Part shown: piece by piece, positions 26,707-35,982 of the stretch
How positions within the stretch are numbered: the stretch's first letter is position 1
Layout: each line of letters starts with the position of its first letter
Assembly (NCBI RefSeq): GCF_024623785.1
Contig: NZ_JANKBZ010000014.1
Coordinates: 62,001-126,000, forward strand
From: Archangium lipolyticum
GTDB lineage: Bacteria; Myxococcota; Myxococcia; Myxococcales; Myxococcaceae
Reading direction: 5' to 3'
Length of the DNA stretch: 64,000 nt
Notes under the pieces: generated by a model
Told to the model about the DNA's origin: nothing
The model's database searches: none
The model's input: only the letters and a program-made list of their open reading frames with translations
Program-made: the position numbers and the translations under genes

Positions 26707-27276
26707 TTACTTCTTCTGCTGACCCGGGTGCTGGGCGCTCAGCTTCTCCACCTCGATGCTCTGGAGGAGCATCTTGCCGTTCGCATCCAGCTGGTAGGAG
26801 GCGCGGACCTCGTCACCCGCCTTCAGGTCCGTGAGGGCCACCGGCTTGTCGTCCTTCATCACCCGGACCTGCGAGTTCGCCTGGAACTGCATGACCTGGT
26901 TGTTCTTGTCCGGGACGATCAGCTTGAGGGTGTTGCCGGAGGTGGACTGGATGGTGCCCTCCACCTCCTCGGTCTTGGCGTTGGCCACGCCGCTGCCACC
27001 CGTGGCGCTCGTCTGGTCATCGTTGTTCAGCTGCTCGTGCTGGGCCGCGGCCAGCTCGCGCTGCTCGTCGGTCAGGTCCTTCTGGGCCTCGGCCACGTCC
27101 TGCTGCGCGTCCTGGCGCGCCTCGGCGACCTCCTGCTGCGCGCTCTGCTGCTCCTGCGCCACGTCCTGGCGCGCCTCGGCCACGTCCTGGCGCTTCTCCT
27201 CGACGTTGTTGCTCTTGCAGCCCGCCATCAGCCCCAGCCCCGCCACCGCCACCACCGCCGTCATGAGCTTCCGCAT
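26707..27276 (-). CDS. lipoprotein with Gln/Ala coiled-coil heptads and OB-like C-terminal domain
   Basis: 189 aa. Lipoprotein signal MRKLMTAVVAVAGLGLMAGC with Cys20. Residues 25-85 are a low-complexity amphipathic helix of repeated units (RQDVAEARQDVAQEQQ, QQEVAEARQDAQQDVAEAQ), clear in DNA as repeated GCCTCGGC-CACGTCCTG blocks. Residues about 100-180 form a beta-rich domain (VEGTIQSTSGNTLKLIVPD, VRVMKDDKPVALTDLKAGDEVRASYQLDANGKM) of the kind that tolerates metal or polysaccharide binding. The coiled coil may span the periplasm towards peptidoglycan, like Lpp, but this is inference. Divergent from the membrane-protein operon at 27540. Confidence 0.78.
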   Translation of the reverse strand: MRKLMTAVVAVAGLGLMAGCKSNNVEEKRQDVAEARQDVAQEQQSAQQEVAEARQDAQQDVAEAQKDLTDEQRELAAAQHEQLNNDDQTSATGGSGVANAKTEEVEGTIQSTSGNTLKLIVPDKNNQVMQFQANSQVRVMKDDKPVALTDLKAGDEVRASYQLDANGKMLLQSIEVEKLSAQHPGQQKK

Positions 27277-27539
27277 GTGCTGCTCCTTTCGTCGCTCACC
27301 GAGGAGGGAGCCTCCCCGGCGTGTGGCAGGAAACTGGTGGCCCCTCCCGCGGGTGCACAGCGCTTGTCGGAATGAAAAACCGGCACAGGGGGAGCCGGCC
27401 GAACGGGGAGCGCCCGGCGGCCCGCCTGCTCAAGATGGCTGGATTCCTGGAATATCCCGCCAATCCATGCGACTGGAGGTCAGGCTCCCTCGTACACGTC
27501 CGGTCAGCGTCTTCACCCCACCCCATCCATGACGCCAGT

Positions 27540-28562
27540 ATGCTGCGGCCCGTGAGCCACCCTCTCTCGGATCTACGCCCCCTGGCGCTCGGTGAGATCA
27601 TCGATCGCTCGGCCACGTTCTGGCGCAAGCACCTCAAGACCCTGTTCCTGCTGAGCCTCGGCTTCAACCTGGCCACCTACATCGTCACCAAGGCCATGCA
27701 GCTGGCGATGCAGCGCAACCTCAAGGTCATCCAGGAAGCGGCCGCGGGCCGGGGAGATCCCTCCACGGTGCTGGTGGAGTACGCCCGGTTCCTCGCGGTG
27801 CTGACCGGAGCCATGATCGTGACCTTCTGGCTGTACTGGATGTCCACCCTGGTGGTGTCCCGGTACGTGGTGCCCACCCTGCTCGGCGAGACGGTGAGCC
27901 CGGTGGAGGGCCTGCGGCGCGGGCTGAAGCGGCTCGGGACGCTCACCGGTGCCTTCATGCTGTCGCTGCTGTGGGCGGTGGGCGCCAACCTGCTGATGGC
28001 GATCCCCGGAGGGCTGGTGACCGGGGCGGGCGCGGGTCTGGTGGCGCTGTCGAGCGGCACGGGCGCCCGGCTGGCCGGCGGTGTCCTGTTGGGGGTGGGC
28101 GTGCTGCTGCTCCTGCTCGGCCTGGCGGGCGGCATCCTCTGGTACCTGCTGCGCTTCTCGCTGCTGGCCCCGGTGGTGGCCATGGAGGACCTGTCGGCGG
28201 CGAGCGCCTTCCGGCGCTCGGGCCAGCTGCTGTCGGGGCGGGTGGAGCCGGGCTTCCTCGGGCGCGTGACGGTGCGGGCGATGATCCTCGTCACCGTGGT
28301 GTCGGTCATCCTGCTGGCGGTGAGCCTGCTGTCCGGTCTGCCCGCGCTGCTCGTCCAGCTCGCCTACCGCAATCCGCTCGATCCGGCGTCCGTGGCGGCC
28401 AACCCGGTGCCCCAGCTCATCCTCGTTCCCACCGAGCTGCTCCAGGTGGCGGGACAGGCCGTGTTCAGCCCGCTGGCGCTCGTCTTCTACGCCTTGTTCT
28501 ATCTGGACATGCGCGTGCGCCGGGAGGGGTTGGATCTCGAGCGGCGCCTGGAGGCGCGTTGA
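27540..28562 (+). CDS. multi-pass membrane protein, first gene of DUF4129/DUF4350 operon
   Basis: 340 aa from the ATG at 27540; a GTG at 27552 is an alternative. The N-terminal RPLALGEIIDRSATFWRKHLKTLFLLSL is the usual beginning of the DUF975/YciC-like or GlpQ-membrane-domain proteins ('plslgeildrtf.lyr.nf..l'). About six hydrophobic helices follow, with a membrane Gly-rich region (LVTGAGAGLVALSSGTGARLAGG) and FRRSGQLLSGR. No enzyme domain. Its stop and the start of the next gene share one base (TGATG), so they are translated together. Such genes usually accompany DUF4129, DUF4350 and MoxR-ATPase genes; function not established. Confidence 0.75.
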   Translation: MLRPVSHPLSDLRPLALGEIIDRSATFWRKHLKTLFLLSLGFNLATYIVTKAMQLAMQRNLKVIQEAAAGRGDPSTVLVEYARFLAVLTGAMIVTFWLYWMSTLVVSRYVVPTLLGETVSPVEGLRRGLKRLGTLTGAFMLSLLWAVGANLLMAIPGGLVTGAGAGLVALSSGTGARLAGGVLLGVGVLLLLLGLAGGILWYLLRFSLLAPVVAMEDLSAASAFRRSGQLLSGRVEPGFLGRVTVRAMILVTVVSVILLAVSLLSGLPALLVQLAYRNPLDPASVAANPVPQLILVPTELLQVAGQAVFSPLALVFYALFYLDMRVRREGLDLERRLEAR

Positions 28563-29443
28563 TGCCTGGGTGGGTGCTGCTGTGGCTCGCGGCCGTGCCC
28601 TGCGACGGACATGCACGGGAAGCCCAGCAGCTCGTGGAGCTGGCCACGCGAGCGCCGGAGTCGCTGGACGCACGGCTCGACGCCCTGGAGCACCGCTGGG
28701 GAGGCCTGCCGCTGCGCTCGCCGGACGACGACACACCCGAGGAGCGCGCCCGGACGGCGGCCCGCCGCCTCCAGGGCGTCTGCGCGCAGCTCTCGGCCCC
28801 CGCGAGCGCGGAGAACCCCGCGCCCCGCTCCGAGCCAGCCCGGCTGCAAGAGATCCTCTCGCGGCCCGAGTTCGCCCTGGCACGGGATCGCCAGGGAGAT
28901 CTCCTCCAACGGCTGGTGCGCACGGTGAAGGAGTGGCTGGAGGACCTGCTACAGACGAGCGAGGCGCAGAGCTTCGCGACGGGCACGCGGACGGCGGTGC
29001 TGGTGCTGGGGTTCGCGGTGGTGCTCTTCGCGGCGCTGCGCCTGCGCCACTGGAGGCGGGGCTCCGCGCGGCGGAGGGAGGAAGCCGGTACGGGCCCGGC
29101 GGCGGCGCTGGTACTGGACTCGCCCGGTGAGCACCTGACGCGGGCCCGGAAGGCGCTGGCGGGCCAGCCACGCGAGGCCATCCGGGAGGGACTGCTGGCG
29201 CTGCTGTCCTCGCTGGAGGCGAAGCGGCTGGCCCGGCCGGATCGCGTGAAGACGAACCGCGAGCTGGTGGGCGAGATGCCCGGGCGGGGGGCCTCCACGC
29301 AGCTCACGCGCGAGGTGGAGCGGCTGGTGCGCTGGTACGACCGGGCCTTCTATTCGCTGGAGCCGGTGCCAGCGGAGGACGCCGCGCGCTTCGTGGACCA
29401 GGTGGAGCAGCTCCACCGCGAGCTGGCGGGAGCCGCGGCATGA
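28562..29443 (+). CDS. DUF4129-domain membrane protein
   Basis: 293 aa, ATG overlapping the previous stop. An N-terminal signal (MPGWVLLWLAAVPC) precedes a soluble extracytoplasmic region with many charged residues. One transmembrane helix (TRTAVLVLGFAVVLFAALRLRHW, about 143-165) follows, then a cytoplasmic C-terminal DUF4129 domain: REAIREGLLALLSSLEAKRLARPDRVKTNRELVGEMP, then LVRWYDRAFYSLEPVPAEDAARFVDQVEQLH. DUF4129 proteins occur with transglutaminase-like and DUF58/MoxR genes; their role is thought to be in envelope-linked assembly, unproven. Overlaps the next gene by 4 bp (ATGA). Confidence 0.85.
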   Translation: MPGWVLLWLAAVPCDGHAREAQQLVELATRAPESLDARLDALEHRWGGLPLRSPDDDTPEERARTAARRLQGVCAQLSAPASAENPAPRSEPARLQEILSRPEFALARDRQGDLLQRLVRTVKEWLEDLLQTSEAQSFATGTRTAVLVLGFAVVLFAALRLRHWRRGSARRREEAGTGPAAALVLDSPGEHLTRARKALAGQPREAIREGLLALLSSLEAKRLARPDRVKTNRELVGEMPGRGASTQLTREVERLVRWYDRAFYSLEPVPAEDAARFVDQVEQLHRELAGAAA

Positions 29444-30642
29444 AGGGTTTGAGGACGGCGGCCATCTACGGCGTGCTGGTGGCGCTCGCACTGGCGCTGG
29501 GGCTCGCGGTGAACCAGACGCCCCCCCAGTCGACGGTGCCCTCGGTGGACAACCCGGGGCCCCAGGGCCTGCGAGCGCTGTATCTGTATCTCCAGGAGTC
29601 GGGCGCGCCGGTCTCGGCGCCCCGGGAGGCGTTTGGAGAAGCGGGACCTCCCTCGAGCGTGCGCACGCTGGTGGTGGCGGCGCCAGCGGGGCGGTCCGTC
29701 TCCGAGGAGGAGGCCGATGCCCTCCGCCAGTGGGTCTCCAGGGGAGGAACGCTCGTCTACCTCGTGTCGAGGGAGCCGAAGGGCAAGCAGCCGCACCTGG
29801 ACGACTGGCTCCAGGTCTCCTCGGGCCCGCTGTCGTCACCGGGCTCCGAGGGCCTCCCCGAGGGGGAGAAGGATCTCACGGGGACGACGGCGCGCGTCTG
29901 GGTGCCGGTGGGCGCGGCGCGAGGGCTGGAGCGCTTCCGGGTGTCACTGGATCGTGGCCTCGTGGTGGAGCATCCGGAGGCGGTGCCCCTGGCGGGAACG
30001 AAGGGCGCGGCGGTGATGTGGCGGGTGCCGGTGGGCCAGGGCGAGGTGTACGTGCTGGCGGGGGTGGACCTGGCGGAGAACCGGCGGCTGGAGCTGCTGG
30101 ACAACCTGCGCTTCTGGGACGCGCTGGCGGCGCGAGGGCCGATCGCGTTCGACGAGTACCACCACGGCGTGGAGCCCAGGCCGGAGCCGCCGTCGGCCCG
30201 TGCCCTGTGGGTGTTCGTGGCCCAGGGCCTGGTGGTGGGGCTGCTCTACGCCGTGTCGCGCGGAACCCGCTTCGGTCCCCCCCGTCCGCTCGTGGTGGAG
30301 AAGCACCGCTCGGCAGTGGAGTACGTGCGCTCCCTGGGCTGGCTCGCCCGGCGCTCGAAGGTGGAGCGCGAGCTGGTGCCGGAGCTGGCCCGGCAGCTCC
30401 GGCGGCGGATGCACGAGCGGTTGGGCATCCCCCTCACGCTGCCGGAGGACGAGGCGGCACGTGCCCTGGAGCACACCTGCGGGCTTCCCGCCGCGGACTA
30501 CCTGGCCGTCCGGGAGGACCTGAGCCGCACCCTGGACCAACGCGACATCCGCCCCGGTGATTACGCTCGCCTGGCGCGCCAATACGCGAGGATCGAGGAA
30601 ATCATCACAGGCCGTGCGGCCGCGGATCCACGCGCGGAGTGA
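29440..30642 (+). CDS. DUF4350-domain membrane protein
   Basis: 400 aa. N-terminal membrane helix (MKGLRTAAIYGVLVALALALGLAVNQ), then an extracytoplasmic Rossmann-like DUF4350 domain: NPGPQGLRALYLYLQESG, TLVVAAPAGRSVSEEEADALRQWVSRGGTLVYLV, and WRVPVGQGEVYVLAGVDLAENRRL, ending IAFDEYHHGV. A second helix (ALWVFVAQGLVVGLLYAV, about 254-271) and a cytoplasmic tail of ~120 residues follow, with GWLARRSKVERELVPELARQLRRRM. This layout is standard for the DUF4350 partner of DUF4129/MoxR clusters. Last of three overlapping genes; no MoxR ATPase or DUF58 protein follows, so the set is incomplete locally. Confidence 0.85.
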   Translation: MKGLRTAAIYGVLVALALALGLAVNQTPPQSTVPSVDNPGPQGLRALYLYLQESGAPVSAPREAFGEAGPPSSVRTLVVAAPAGRSVSEEEADALRQWVSRGGTLVYLVSREPKGKQPHLDDWLQVSSGPLSSPGSEGLPEGEKDLTGTTARVWVPVGAARGLERFRVSLDRGLVVEHPEAVPLAGTKGAAVMWRVPVGQGEVYVLAGVDLAENRRLELLDNLRFWDALAARGPIAFDEYHHGVEPRPEPPSARALWVFVAQGLVVGLLYAVSRGTRFGPPRPLVVEKHRSAVEYVRSLGWLARRSKVERELVPELARQLRRRMHERLGIPLTLPEDEAARALEHTCGLPAADYLAVREDLSRTLDQRDIRPGDYARLARQYARIEEIITGRAAADPRAE

Positions 30643-30841
30643 AGCGCCCTACACAACGTCCGGGCACACGAGCGGAAGTGCCTGCGAGAAGACGTCTCCA
30701 CGCCCCTCCCCTCGCCCCCTCTTACCGTCACACGGTCCGACGGGTTAGGCTGATGAGGGGGGAGTGGTCTCTCACTCTCGGGCCCTCGGGCCCCTCTGGA
30801 GGCCTGCCCAGCCAGGCCCTTCAGGCGGAACGGTGACGCGC

Positions 30842-31459
30842 ATGGAAAGCCGGAGTCTCATCAGCCCCACCATGTCCCCCGGCTCGCGGGAAGAGCTGGA
30901 GTGGCGCCTGTCTCTCGTCGACCCCGCGGAGAGCATCCGGGGCGTCGTTTTCAACAGCGTGTTGGAGGTGGTGCGGCAGCTGGGAGACGAGCACGCCGTC
31001 AAGCGCTGCCTCGCGGTGGCACACGAGGGGCGCTTCATGGACTACTTCAACTACCCCTACCGCTCGCTCATCGAAATGACCTACACGGCGGCGGAGCTCC
31101 TCGCGGAGAAGTACGGGGGCGTCGAGAAGGCGCTGTGGCAGATGGGCTACCAGTCCGCCATGAGCTTCTACTCGTCCACGGCGGGACGGGCCGTGTTGCT
31201 GCTGTCGCGGGGAGGGCCCTCCCGGTTGCTCGACACCATGCCCTCCGCGTTCCACACCACGTGGAAGAGCGCCGAGGTCTCCACGCACCTGACGGGACCC
31301 CGGAGCGCCGTCCTCACCTACAAGCGCGACTTCATGCCCCGCGCCTATACGGAAGGCGGAATGCAGGGGACGTTCGAGGCCGCCAAGGTGAAGGGCTTCA
31401 AGCTCACCGCCCACCCCATCGGTCCGCTCGACACCGAGTACCAGATGACGTGGGACTGA
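30842..31459 (+). CDS. DUF2378 (TIGR02265) myxobacterial family protein
   Basis: 205 aa from the ATG at 30842 (MESRSLISPTMSPGSREELEW). Family blocks: DPAESIRGVVFNSVLEVVRQLGDE (about 28-51), FMDYFNYPYRSLIEMTYTAAELLAEKYGGVEKALWQMGYQSAMSFYSSTAGRAVLLLS (about 68-125) and FHTTWKSAEVSTHLTGPRSAVLTYKRDFMPRAYTEGG. This is the Mxa_TIGR02265 family, expanded in myxobacteria. The similarity in fold to haem-NO-binding domains suggests a ligand sensor, but function is not established. Cytoplasmic. Stands alone and converges on the efflux operon, with two GC-rich hairpins (31463-31483, 31493-31510) in the gap. Confidence 0.88.
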   Translation: MESRSLISPTMSPGSREELEWRLSLVDPAESIRGVVFNSVLEVVRQLGDEHAVKRCLAVAHEGRFMDYFNYPYRSLIEMTYTAAELLAEKYGGVEKALWQMGYQSAMSFYSSTAGRAVLLLSRGGPSRLLDTMPSAFHTTWKSAEVSTHLTGPRSAVLTYKRDFMPRAYTEGGMQGTFEAAKVKGFKLTAHPIGPLDTEYQMTWD

Positions 31460-31462
31460 GGA

Positions 31463-31510
31463 CTCCGCCCGTCAGGAGCGGAGCCCCGTCCGAGGGCCTC
31501 GGGGGCCCTA
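31463..31510. terminator. GC-rich hairpins between convergent genes
   Basis: CTCCGC/GCGGAG (31463-31483, 9-nt loop) and AGGGCC/GGCCCT (about 31493-31510) lie between the DUF2378 stop and the TolC stop. No T run; they could work as a two-way, Rho-assisted terminator. Confidence 0.35.
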
Positions 31511-32773
31511 CTCCTTCATGAAGAGCCCGGCGGCCCGGAGCAGGCGCAGGGCCGCGAGCGACGTCTGCAGGCGCTCGGAGATGGCACCCACCTCGGCGTT
31601 CGTCAGCGCCGAGTTGGCGTCCGCGACCTCCAGGTAGGTGGCCACACCGGCCTTGAAGCTGATCTCCGTGAGGCGCTGCGTCTCACGCGCCAGCGACAGG
31701 GCCTCCTCGGCCTTGGCCAGGTTCGCCTTGGCGTTCTCGTAGTCCAGCCGGGAGCGGGACACCTCTTCCACGGTGCGCGCCTCCGCCTGCTTCTGCTGCG
31801 CCGAGGCCTCGGCCACGCGGGCGGACTCCTCGCGCAGGTTGATCTCCCGGATGCCGCCGTCCCACAGCGTCCACTGCGCGCTGAGCGTCAACGCCCACGA
31901 GTCGTTCTGCCCCGTGAAGCCCGCCGCGTTGCTGACGCGGTAGACGCCCGAGAAGCCCACCGAGGGAGCGTAGGAGAACCACACGCCCGTGCGGCGGCCC
32001 ACCGCCAGATCCAGGTTGCGCCGCGCGGCGGCCACGTCCGGCCGCTGCTCCAGGCCCTGCTTGATGAGCTCCTCGTCGCTGTTGGCTGGCACCTGCGGCA
32101 CCGGCGGCAGCTCCAGCGCGAAGTCCGCTTTGCGCTGGATGAGCGTGGCGAGCGCCAGCCTCGCGGAGGCGAAGGCGTTGCGGGAGCGCACCAGGTCCTG
32201 CTCGGCGCGCGCCCGGTCGAGCTGCGCCCGGAGGAGCGCCACCCGCGTCACCGTGCCCGCGTCGAAGCGCTTCTGCGTGTCCTGCTCGCGCGCCTGGTTG
32301 ACCTGCAGCAGGAACTCCGCGGCGCGGATGGCCTCCTGGTAGCTCGCGGCCCCGAAGTAGGCCTGGGCCACGGCGAAGAGGATCTCCCGCCGAGCGTTCT
32401 CCGTGTTCAGCTCCGCCACGTCCGCGGCGATGCCCGCGTTGCGGATGGCGGGCCACAGCGACGGGGCGAGAATGGCCTGCCGGACTTCCGCCTGGGCGGC
32501 GAGCTGGTCGTACGGCTGGATGACGATCTCGGGCCCGCCACCGGGAAACGCCACCACGGCTTCGTTGGAGTTACGGGTGTAGCTGCCGCCCACGGAGACC
32601 GTGGGCAGGTAGGCCGCCCACGCCCTGTTGGACGCAAGCCGTGCCTGCTCCAGCCGGGCGCGAGCCACCTGGAGGTCCAGGCTGTTCTCGCGCGCGGCCT
32701 GAAGCGCCTCGTCGAGGGTGAGCACCGGCGTCGCGGTGCTCACGGTCAGTGTCAGTGCTAGCAGGGCAATCAT
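31508..32773 (-). CDS. TolC-family outer-membrane efflux protein
   Basis: 421 aa. A signal peptide (MIALLALTLTVSTATPV) precedes two OEP repeats: LTLDEALQAARENSLDLQVARARLEQARLASNRAWAAYLPTVSVGGSYTRN (about 18-68), and the second half starting PANSDEELIKQGLEQRPDVAAARRNLDLAVGRRTGVWFSYAPSVGFSGVY (about 235-284). Long helices ending in AEEALSLARETQRLTEISFKAGVATYLEVADANSALTNAE are typical of TolC barrels. It forms the outer-membrane exit duct of the RND pump encoded by the two upstream genes; its start overlaps the end of the pump gene by 4 bp. Confidence 0.93.
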   Translation of the reverse strand: MIALLALTLTVSTATPVLTLDEALQAARENSLDLQVARARLEQARLASNRAWAAYLPTVSVGGSYTRNSNEAVVAFPGGGPEIVIQPYDQLAAQAEVRQAILAPSLWPAIRNAGIAADVAELNTENARREILFAVAQAYFGAASYQEAIRAAEFLLQVNQAREQDTQKRFDAGTVTRVALLRAQLDRARAEQDLVRSRNAFASARLALATLIQRKADFALELPPVPQVPANSDEELIKQGLEQRPDVAAARRNLDLAVGRRTGVWFSYAPSVGFSGVYRVSNAAGFTGQNDSWALTLSAQWTLWDGGIREINLREESARVAEASAQQKQAEARTVEEVSRSRLDYENAKANLAKAEEALSLARETQRLTEISFKAGVATYLEVADANSALTNAEVGAISERLQTSLAALRLLRAAGLFMKE

Positions 32774-35700
32774 GCCGCCTCCTGATCATTCGAGGGCCGC
32801 AGCTCGGTCAGGTGACCGCCGCCGTAGGCCCGGGCCACCTCGGCCTCGCCCGTCTCCTCGGGCGAGCGCTTGGAGCCGAACTTCCGGCTGAACCACGCCG
32901 AGGCATCATCGAAGAGTGAATACACCACCGGCGTCATCAACAGTGTGAGAACCAGCGACAGCGTCTGGCCACCCACCACCACGCCCGCGGTGGCCTGGTT
33001 GAAGCTCGCACCCACGCCCTTGGACAGCAACAAGGGAATCATGCCCGCCACGAAGGACAGGGTGGTCATGAGGATGGGGCGCAACCGGTCCTTGCTTCCG
33101 TGGACGATGGCCTCCAGCCGGGGCAGACCCTCGCGCCGCAGCTGGTTGGTGTGGTCGATCTGCAGAATGGAGTTCTTCTTCACCACGCCGAAGAGCACCA
33201 GCAGGCCGAGCATCGAGTACAGGTCGAGCGACTGCTTGAAGATGAGCAGCGACACCAGCGCGAAGGGCACGGTGAGCGGCAGGGAGACGAGGATGGTGAT
33301 GGGGTGGATCCACGACTCGAACTGCGCGGCGAGGATCAGGTACATGAAGACGAAGGCCAGCGCGAAGGCCATGAGGAAGTTGATGGCCGTGCGGGCGATC
33401 TCGCGGGACTGACCCGCGGGCTTGGCCACGTAGCCGGCCGGCAGCTTCGTCTCCTCGATGACCTTGTTGAACTGCTCCACGACCGTACCCGTGCTCACGC
33501 CCGGAGCGGTGTTGGCCGAGAGCATGATCTGCCGCTGGCGGTTCATGCGGTTGATCTGCGAGGGACCCTCCTCCTCGCGCAGCTTCACCACGTCCGTCAG
33601 GGGCACCGAGCCCAGCCGCATGGAGGGCACGGTCACCTGCCCCAGCGCCTCCACGCTGTCGCGAGAGCCCGGCTCGGCGCGCAGCCGCACGTCGTACAGG
33701 TTGCCGTTCTCCACGTAGGTGGACACGTCGAAGCCACCCACCAGCATCTGCAGGGTGCTGGCCACGTCGGGCACCTGCACGCCCAGGTCGGCGGCGCGCG
33801 AGCGATCGATGTACGCGCTCACCTCGGGCTTGCCGATGATGAGGTTGCTGTCCGCGTCCACCACACCGGGGATCTGCTTCAGCTTCCCGAGCAGCACGCT
33901 GGCCTGCTTGCCCAGCTCGTCGAAGTCGGGGCCCGTCACCACGTACTGGACCGCGGCCTGGGTGCCGGCGCCACTGAAGAGGGGCGCGTTGGACACGCTC
34001 ACCCGGTACTCCTTGGGCAGCTTGGAGGTGATCTCCTGGCGCACCCGGTTCATGATGTCGTCCTGGGTCTCCCGGCGCTGATCCGGGTCGACGATCCTCA
34101 CGAAGATGCCGGCCACGTTGGGGGTCTTGTCCGCGCTGTCGCCGATGGTGACGAGCGTGGAGAGCGTCACCTCCGGCAGCTTCTCGCGGATCTCACGCGC
34201 CACGCGCTCGGACACCAGGAGGGTGGAGTCCAGGCTGGTGCCCTCCGGCATGCGGATGGTCACCTGGTACTGGGCCTCGTCGCTCTTGGGGAGGAAGCCC
34301 GTGGGCACCGCCTTCATGAGCGGCACGCAGGAGCCCAGCGTGAGCACCGACGCCACCACCATCAGGCCGCGGTGCGCCATCACCCAGCGCAGGGCGCGCT
34401 CGTAGGCGCGCTCGAGGGGCATGTAGACCACGTCGGTGACGCGCTCGAGCAGGGGCTTGCGGTGGTGGCCATGATCCGGAGCCGCCGAGCCGCCCACCAG
34501 CCAGCGCGCGCACAGCATGGGCGTGAGCGTGAAGGACACCAGCAGCGACACTGCGATGGAGAAGGCCATCGTCCAGCCGAAGCTGCTCAGGAAGCGACCG
34601 GGGATGCCTCCCATGAAGGCCACCGGGAGGAACACCGCGATGAGCGACAGCGTGGTCGCGAGCACCGCGAGGCCGATCTCCTTCGTGGCCAGGATGGCCG
34701 CCGGGAAGGGCTTGAGCTTCTTCTCGTGGATGAAGCGGTGGATGTTCTCCAGCACCACGATGGCGTCGTCGATGACGATGCCCACCGCCAGCGCGAGCGC
34801 CAGCAGGCTGATGGTGTTGAGGTTGAGCCCCGCCGCGTTCATCAGCGCGAAGGTGCCGATGATGGAGGTGGGGATGGCGAGCGCGGCGATCAGGGTGCTG
34901 CGCCAGCTACCGAGGAACAGGAGCACCACCAGCGCGGCGAAGACGCCGCCCAGCAGCAGGTGCTCCTTCACCGCGTTCACGCTGGTGATGGTGGTCTCCG
35001 AGTTGTCGCGCACCACTTCCAGCGAGTAGCCCGCCGGCAGCGTCTGGCTGAGCTCACCCACCCGGCGGCGCACCTCCTGCACCAGGGCCACGGTGTTCTC
35101 ACCGGACTGCTTGCGGATGGACAGGAGCACCGCCGGCTTGCCATCACGCACGGCCGCCGTGTCCGCCTCCACCTGGCCGTCCTCCACCCGGGCCACGTCC
35201 TGCACGCGCAGGATGTGACCGTTGCTCTCGCGCAGCACGAGCTGGCCCAGCTCCTCCACGCTGGAGACGCGCCCGCGCAGACGCAGGGTGAGGCGCTCCG
35301 GACCCGTCTCGATGCTTCCGCCCGGCATCGACATGTTCTGCCCGGACAGCGCCCGCTGCACGTCCGCCGAGCTCACGCCCGCCGCGCGCATCTTCACCGG
35401 GTCCATCCACACGTTCACCTGGCGCTTGCGGCCACCGATGAGCGACACCTGGCCCACGCCCGGCACCGTCTCCAGCCGGCGGCGCAGCACGCGGTCCGCG
35501 TACTCGGTGAGCTCGCGCACGGGCCGCTCACCCTGGACCGCCAGGATGATGACCGGCACGGCGTCCGGATCGAACTTCTGCACCAGCGGCGTCTCCACGT
35601 CGCGTGGCAGCTCGTAGGTGATCTGGTTGATGCGGTCGCGCACCTCCTGCACGGCCACGTCCACGTCCTTCTCCAGGACGAACGTGACGATGACCTGGCT

Positions 35701-35967
35701 GACGCCCTCCGCGGTGATGGAGGACATCTCGTCGATGCCGGAGATGGTGTTGACCGCCTCCTCGACCTTCTCGGTGACGTCCGTCTCCATCTCCTCGGGA
35801 GAGGAGCCGGGCAGGCGCGTGATCACCACCACGGTGGGGAAGTCGAGCTTGGGGAAGCGGTCGACGGTGAGCTTCGAGTACCCGGCGATGCCGAGCACGC
35901 AGATCAGCAGGATGAGCACCGACGCGAAGACGGGCTTACGGACACAGATACTGGCTAGCCATTGCAT
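32770..35967 (-). CDS. RND-type efflux pump permease (HAE1/AcrB family)
   Basis: 1065 aa, normal for AcrB/MexB-type proteins. N-terminal MQWLASICVRKPVFASVLILLICVLGIAGYSKLTVDRFPKLDFPTVVV, with porter-domain blocks VTEKVEEAVNTISGIDEMSS and VDVAVQEVRDRIN. The proton-relay Asp pair lies in LALAVGIVIDDAIVVLENIHRF (helix TM4), and TM10-11 has SLLIFKQSLDLYSMLGLLVLFGVVKKNSILQIDH with the conserved Lys. Twelve transmembrane helices and two large periplasmic loops. Exports drugs or other hydrophobic compounds using the proton gradient. Middle gene of the operon: 15 bp after the adaptor, 4-bp overlap with tolC. Confidence 0.96.
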   Translation of the reverse strand: MQWLASICVRKPVFASVLILLICVLGIAGYSKLTVDRFPKLDFPTVVVITRLPGSSPEEMETDVTEKVEEAVNTISGIDEMSSITAEGVSQVIVTFVLEKDVDVAVQEVRDRINQITYELPRDVETPLVQKFDPDAVPVIILAVQGERPVRELTEYADRVLRRRLETVPGVGQVSLIGGRKRQVNVWMDPVKMRAAGVSSADVQRALSGQNMSMPGGSIETGPERLTLRLRGRVSSVEELGQLVLRESNGHILRVQDVARVEDGQVEADTAAVRDGKPAVLLSIRKQSGENTVALVQEVRRRVGELSQTLPAGYSLEVVRDNSETTITSVNAVKEHLLLGGVFAALVVLLFLGSWRSTLIAALAIPTSIIGTFALMNAAGLNLNTISLLALALAVGIVIDDAIVVLENIHRFIHEKKLKPFPAAILATKEIGLAVLATTLSLIAVFLPVAFMGGIPGRFLSSFGWTMAFSIAVSLLVSFTLTPMLCARWLVGGSAAPDHGHHRKPLLERVTDVVYMPLERAYERALRWVMAHRGLMVVASVLTLGSCVPLMKAVPTGFLPKSDEAQYQVTIRMPEGTSLDSTLLVSERVAREIREKLPEVTLSTLVTIGDSADKTPNVAGIFVRIVDPDQRRETQDDIMNRVRQEITSKLPKEYRVSVSNAPLFSGAGTQAAVQYVVTGPDFDELGKQASVLLGKLKQIPGVVDADSNLIIGKPEVSAYIDRSRAADLGVQVPDVASTLQMLVGGFDVSTYVENGNLYDVRLRAEPGSRDSVEALGQVTVPSMRLGSVPLTDVVKLREEEGPSQINRMNRQRQIMLSANTAPGVSTGTVVEQFNKVIEETKLPAGYVAKPAGQSREIARTAINFLMAFALAFVFMYLILAAQFESWIHPITILVSLPLTVPFALVSLLIFKQSLDLYSMLGLLVLFGVVKKNSILQIDHTNQLRREGLPRLEAIVHGSKDRLRPILMTTLSFVAGMIPLLLSKGVGASFNQATAGVVVGGQTLSLVLTLLMTPVVYSLFDDASAWFSRKFGSKRSPEETGEAEVARAYGGGHLTELRPSNDQEAA

Positions 35968-35982
35968 GTGTGGTGTCCTCGC

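Noticed and set aside
26707-27276. Repeated GCCTCGGC/CACGTCCTG blocks as a CRISPR-like or non-coding repeat
   Set aside because: They are in-frame codons of a Gln/Ala/Glu coiled coil in a lipoprotein, without spacers.
33100-35958. 952-aa plus-strand frame opposite the RND permease
   Set aside because: His/Arg/Gly-rich, no domain; antisense shadow of a textbook RND protein.
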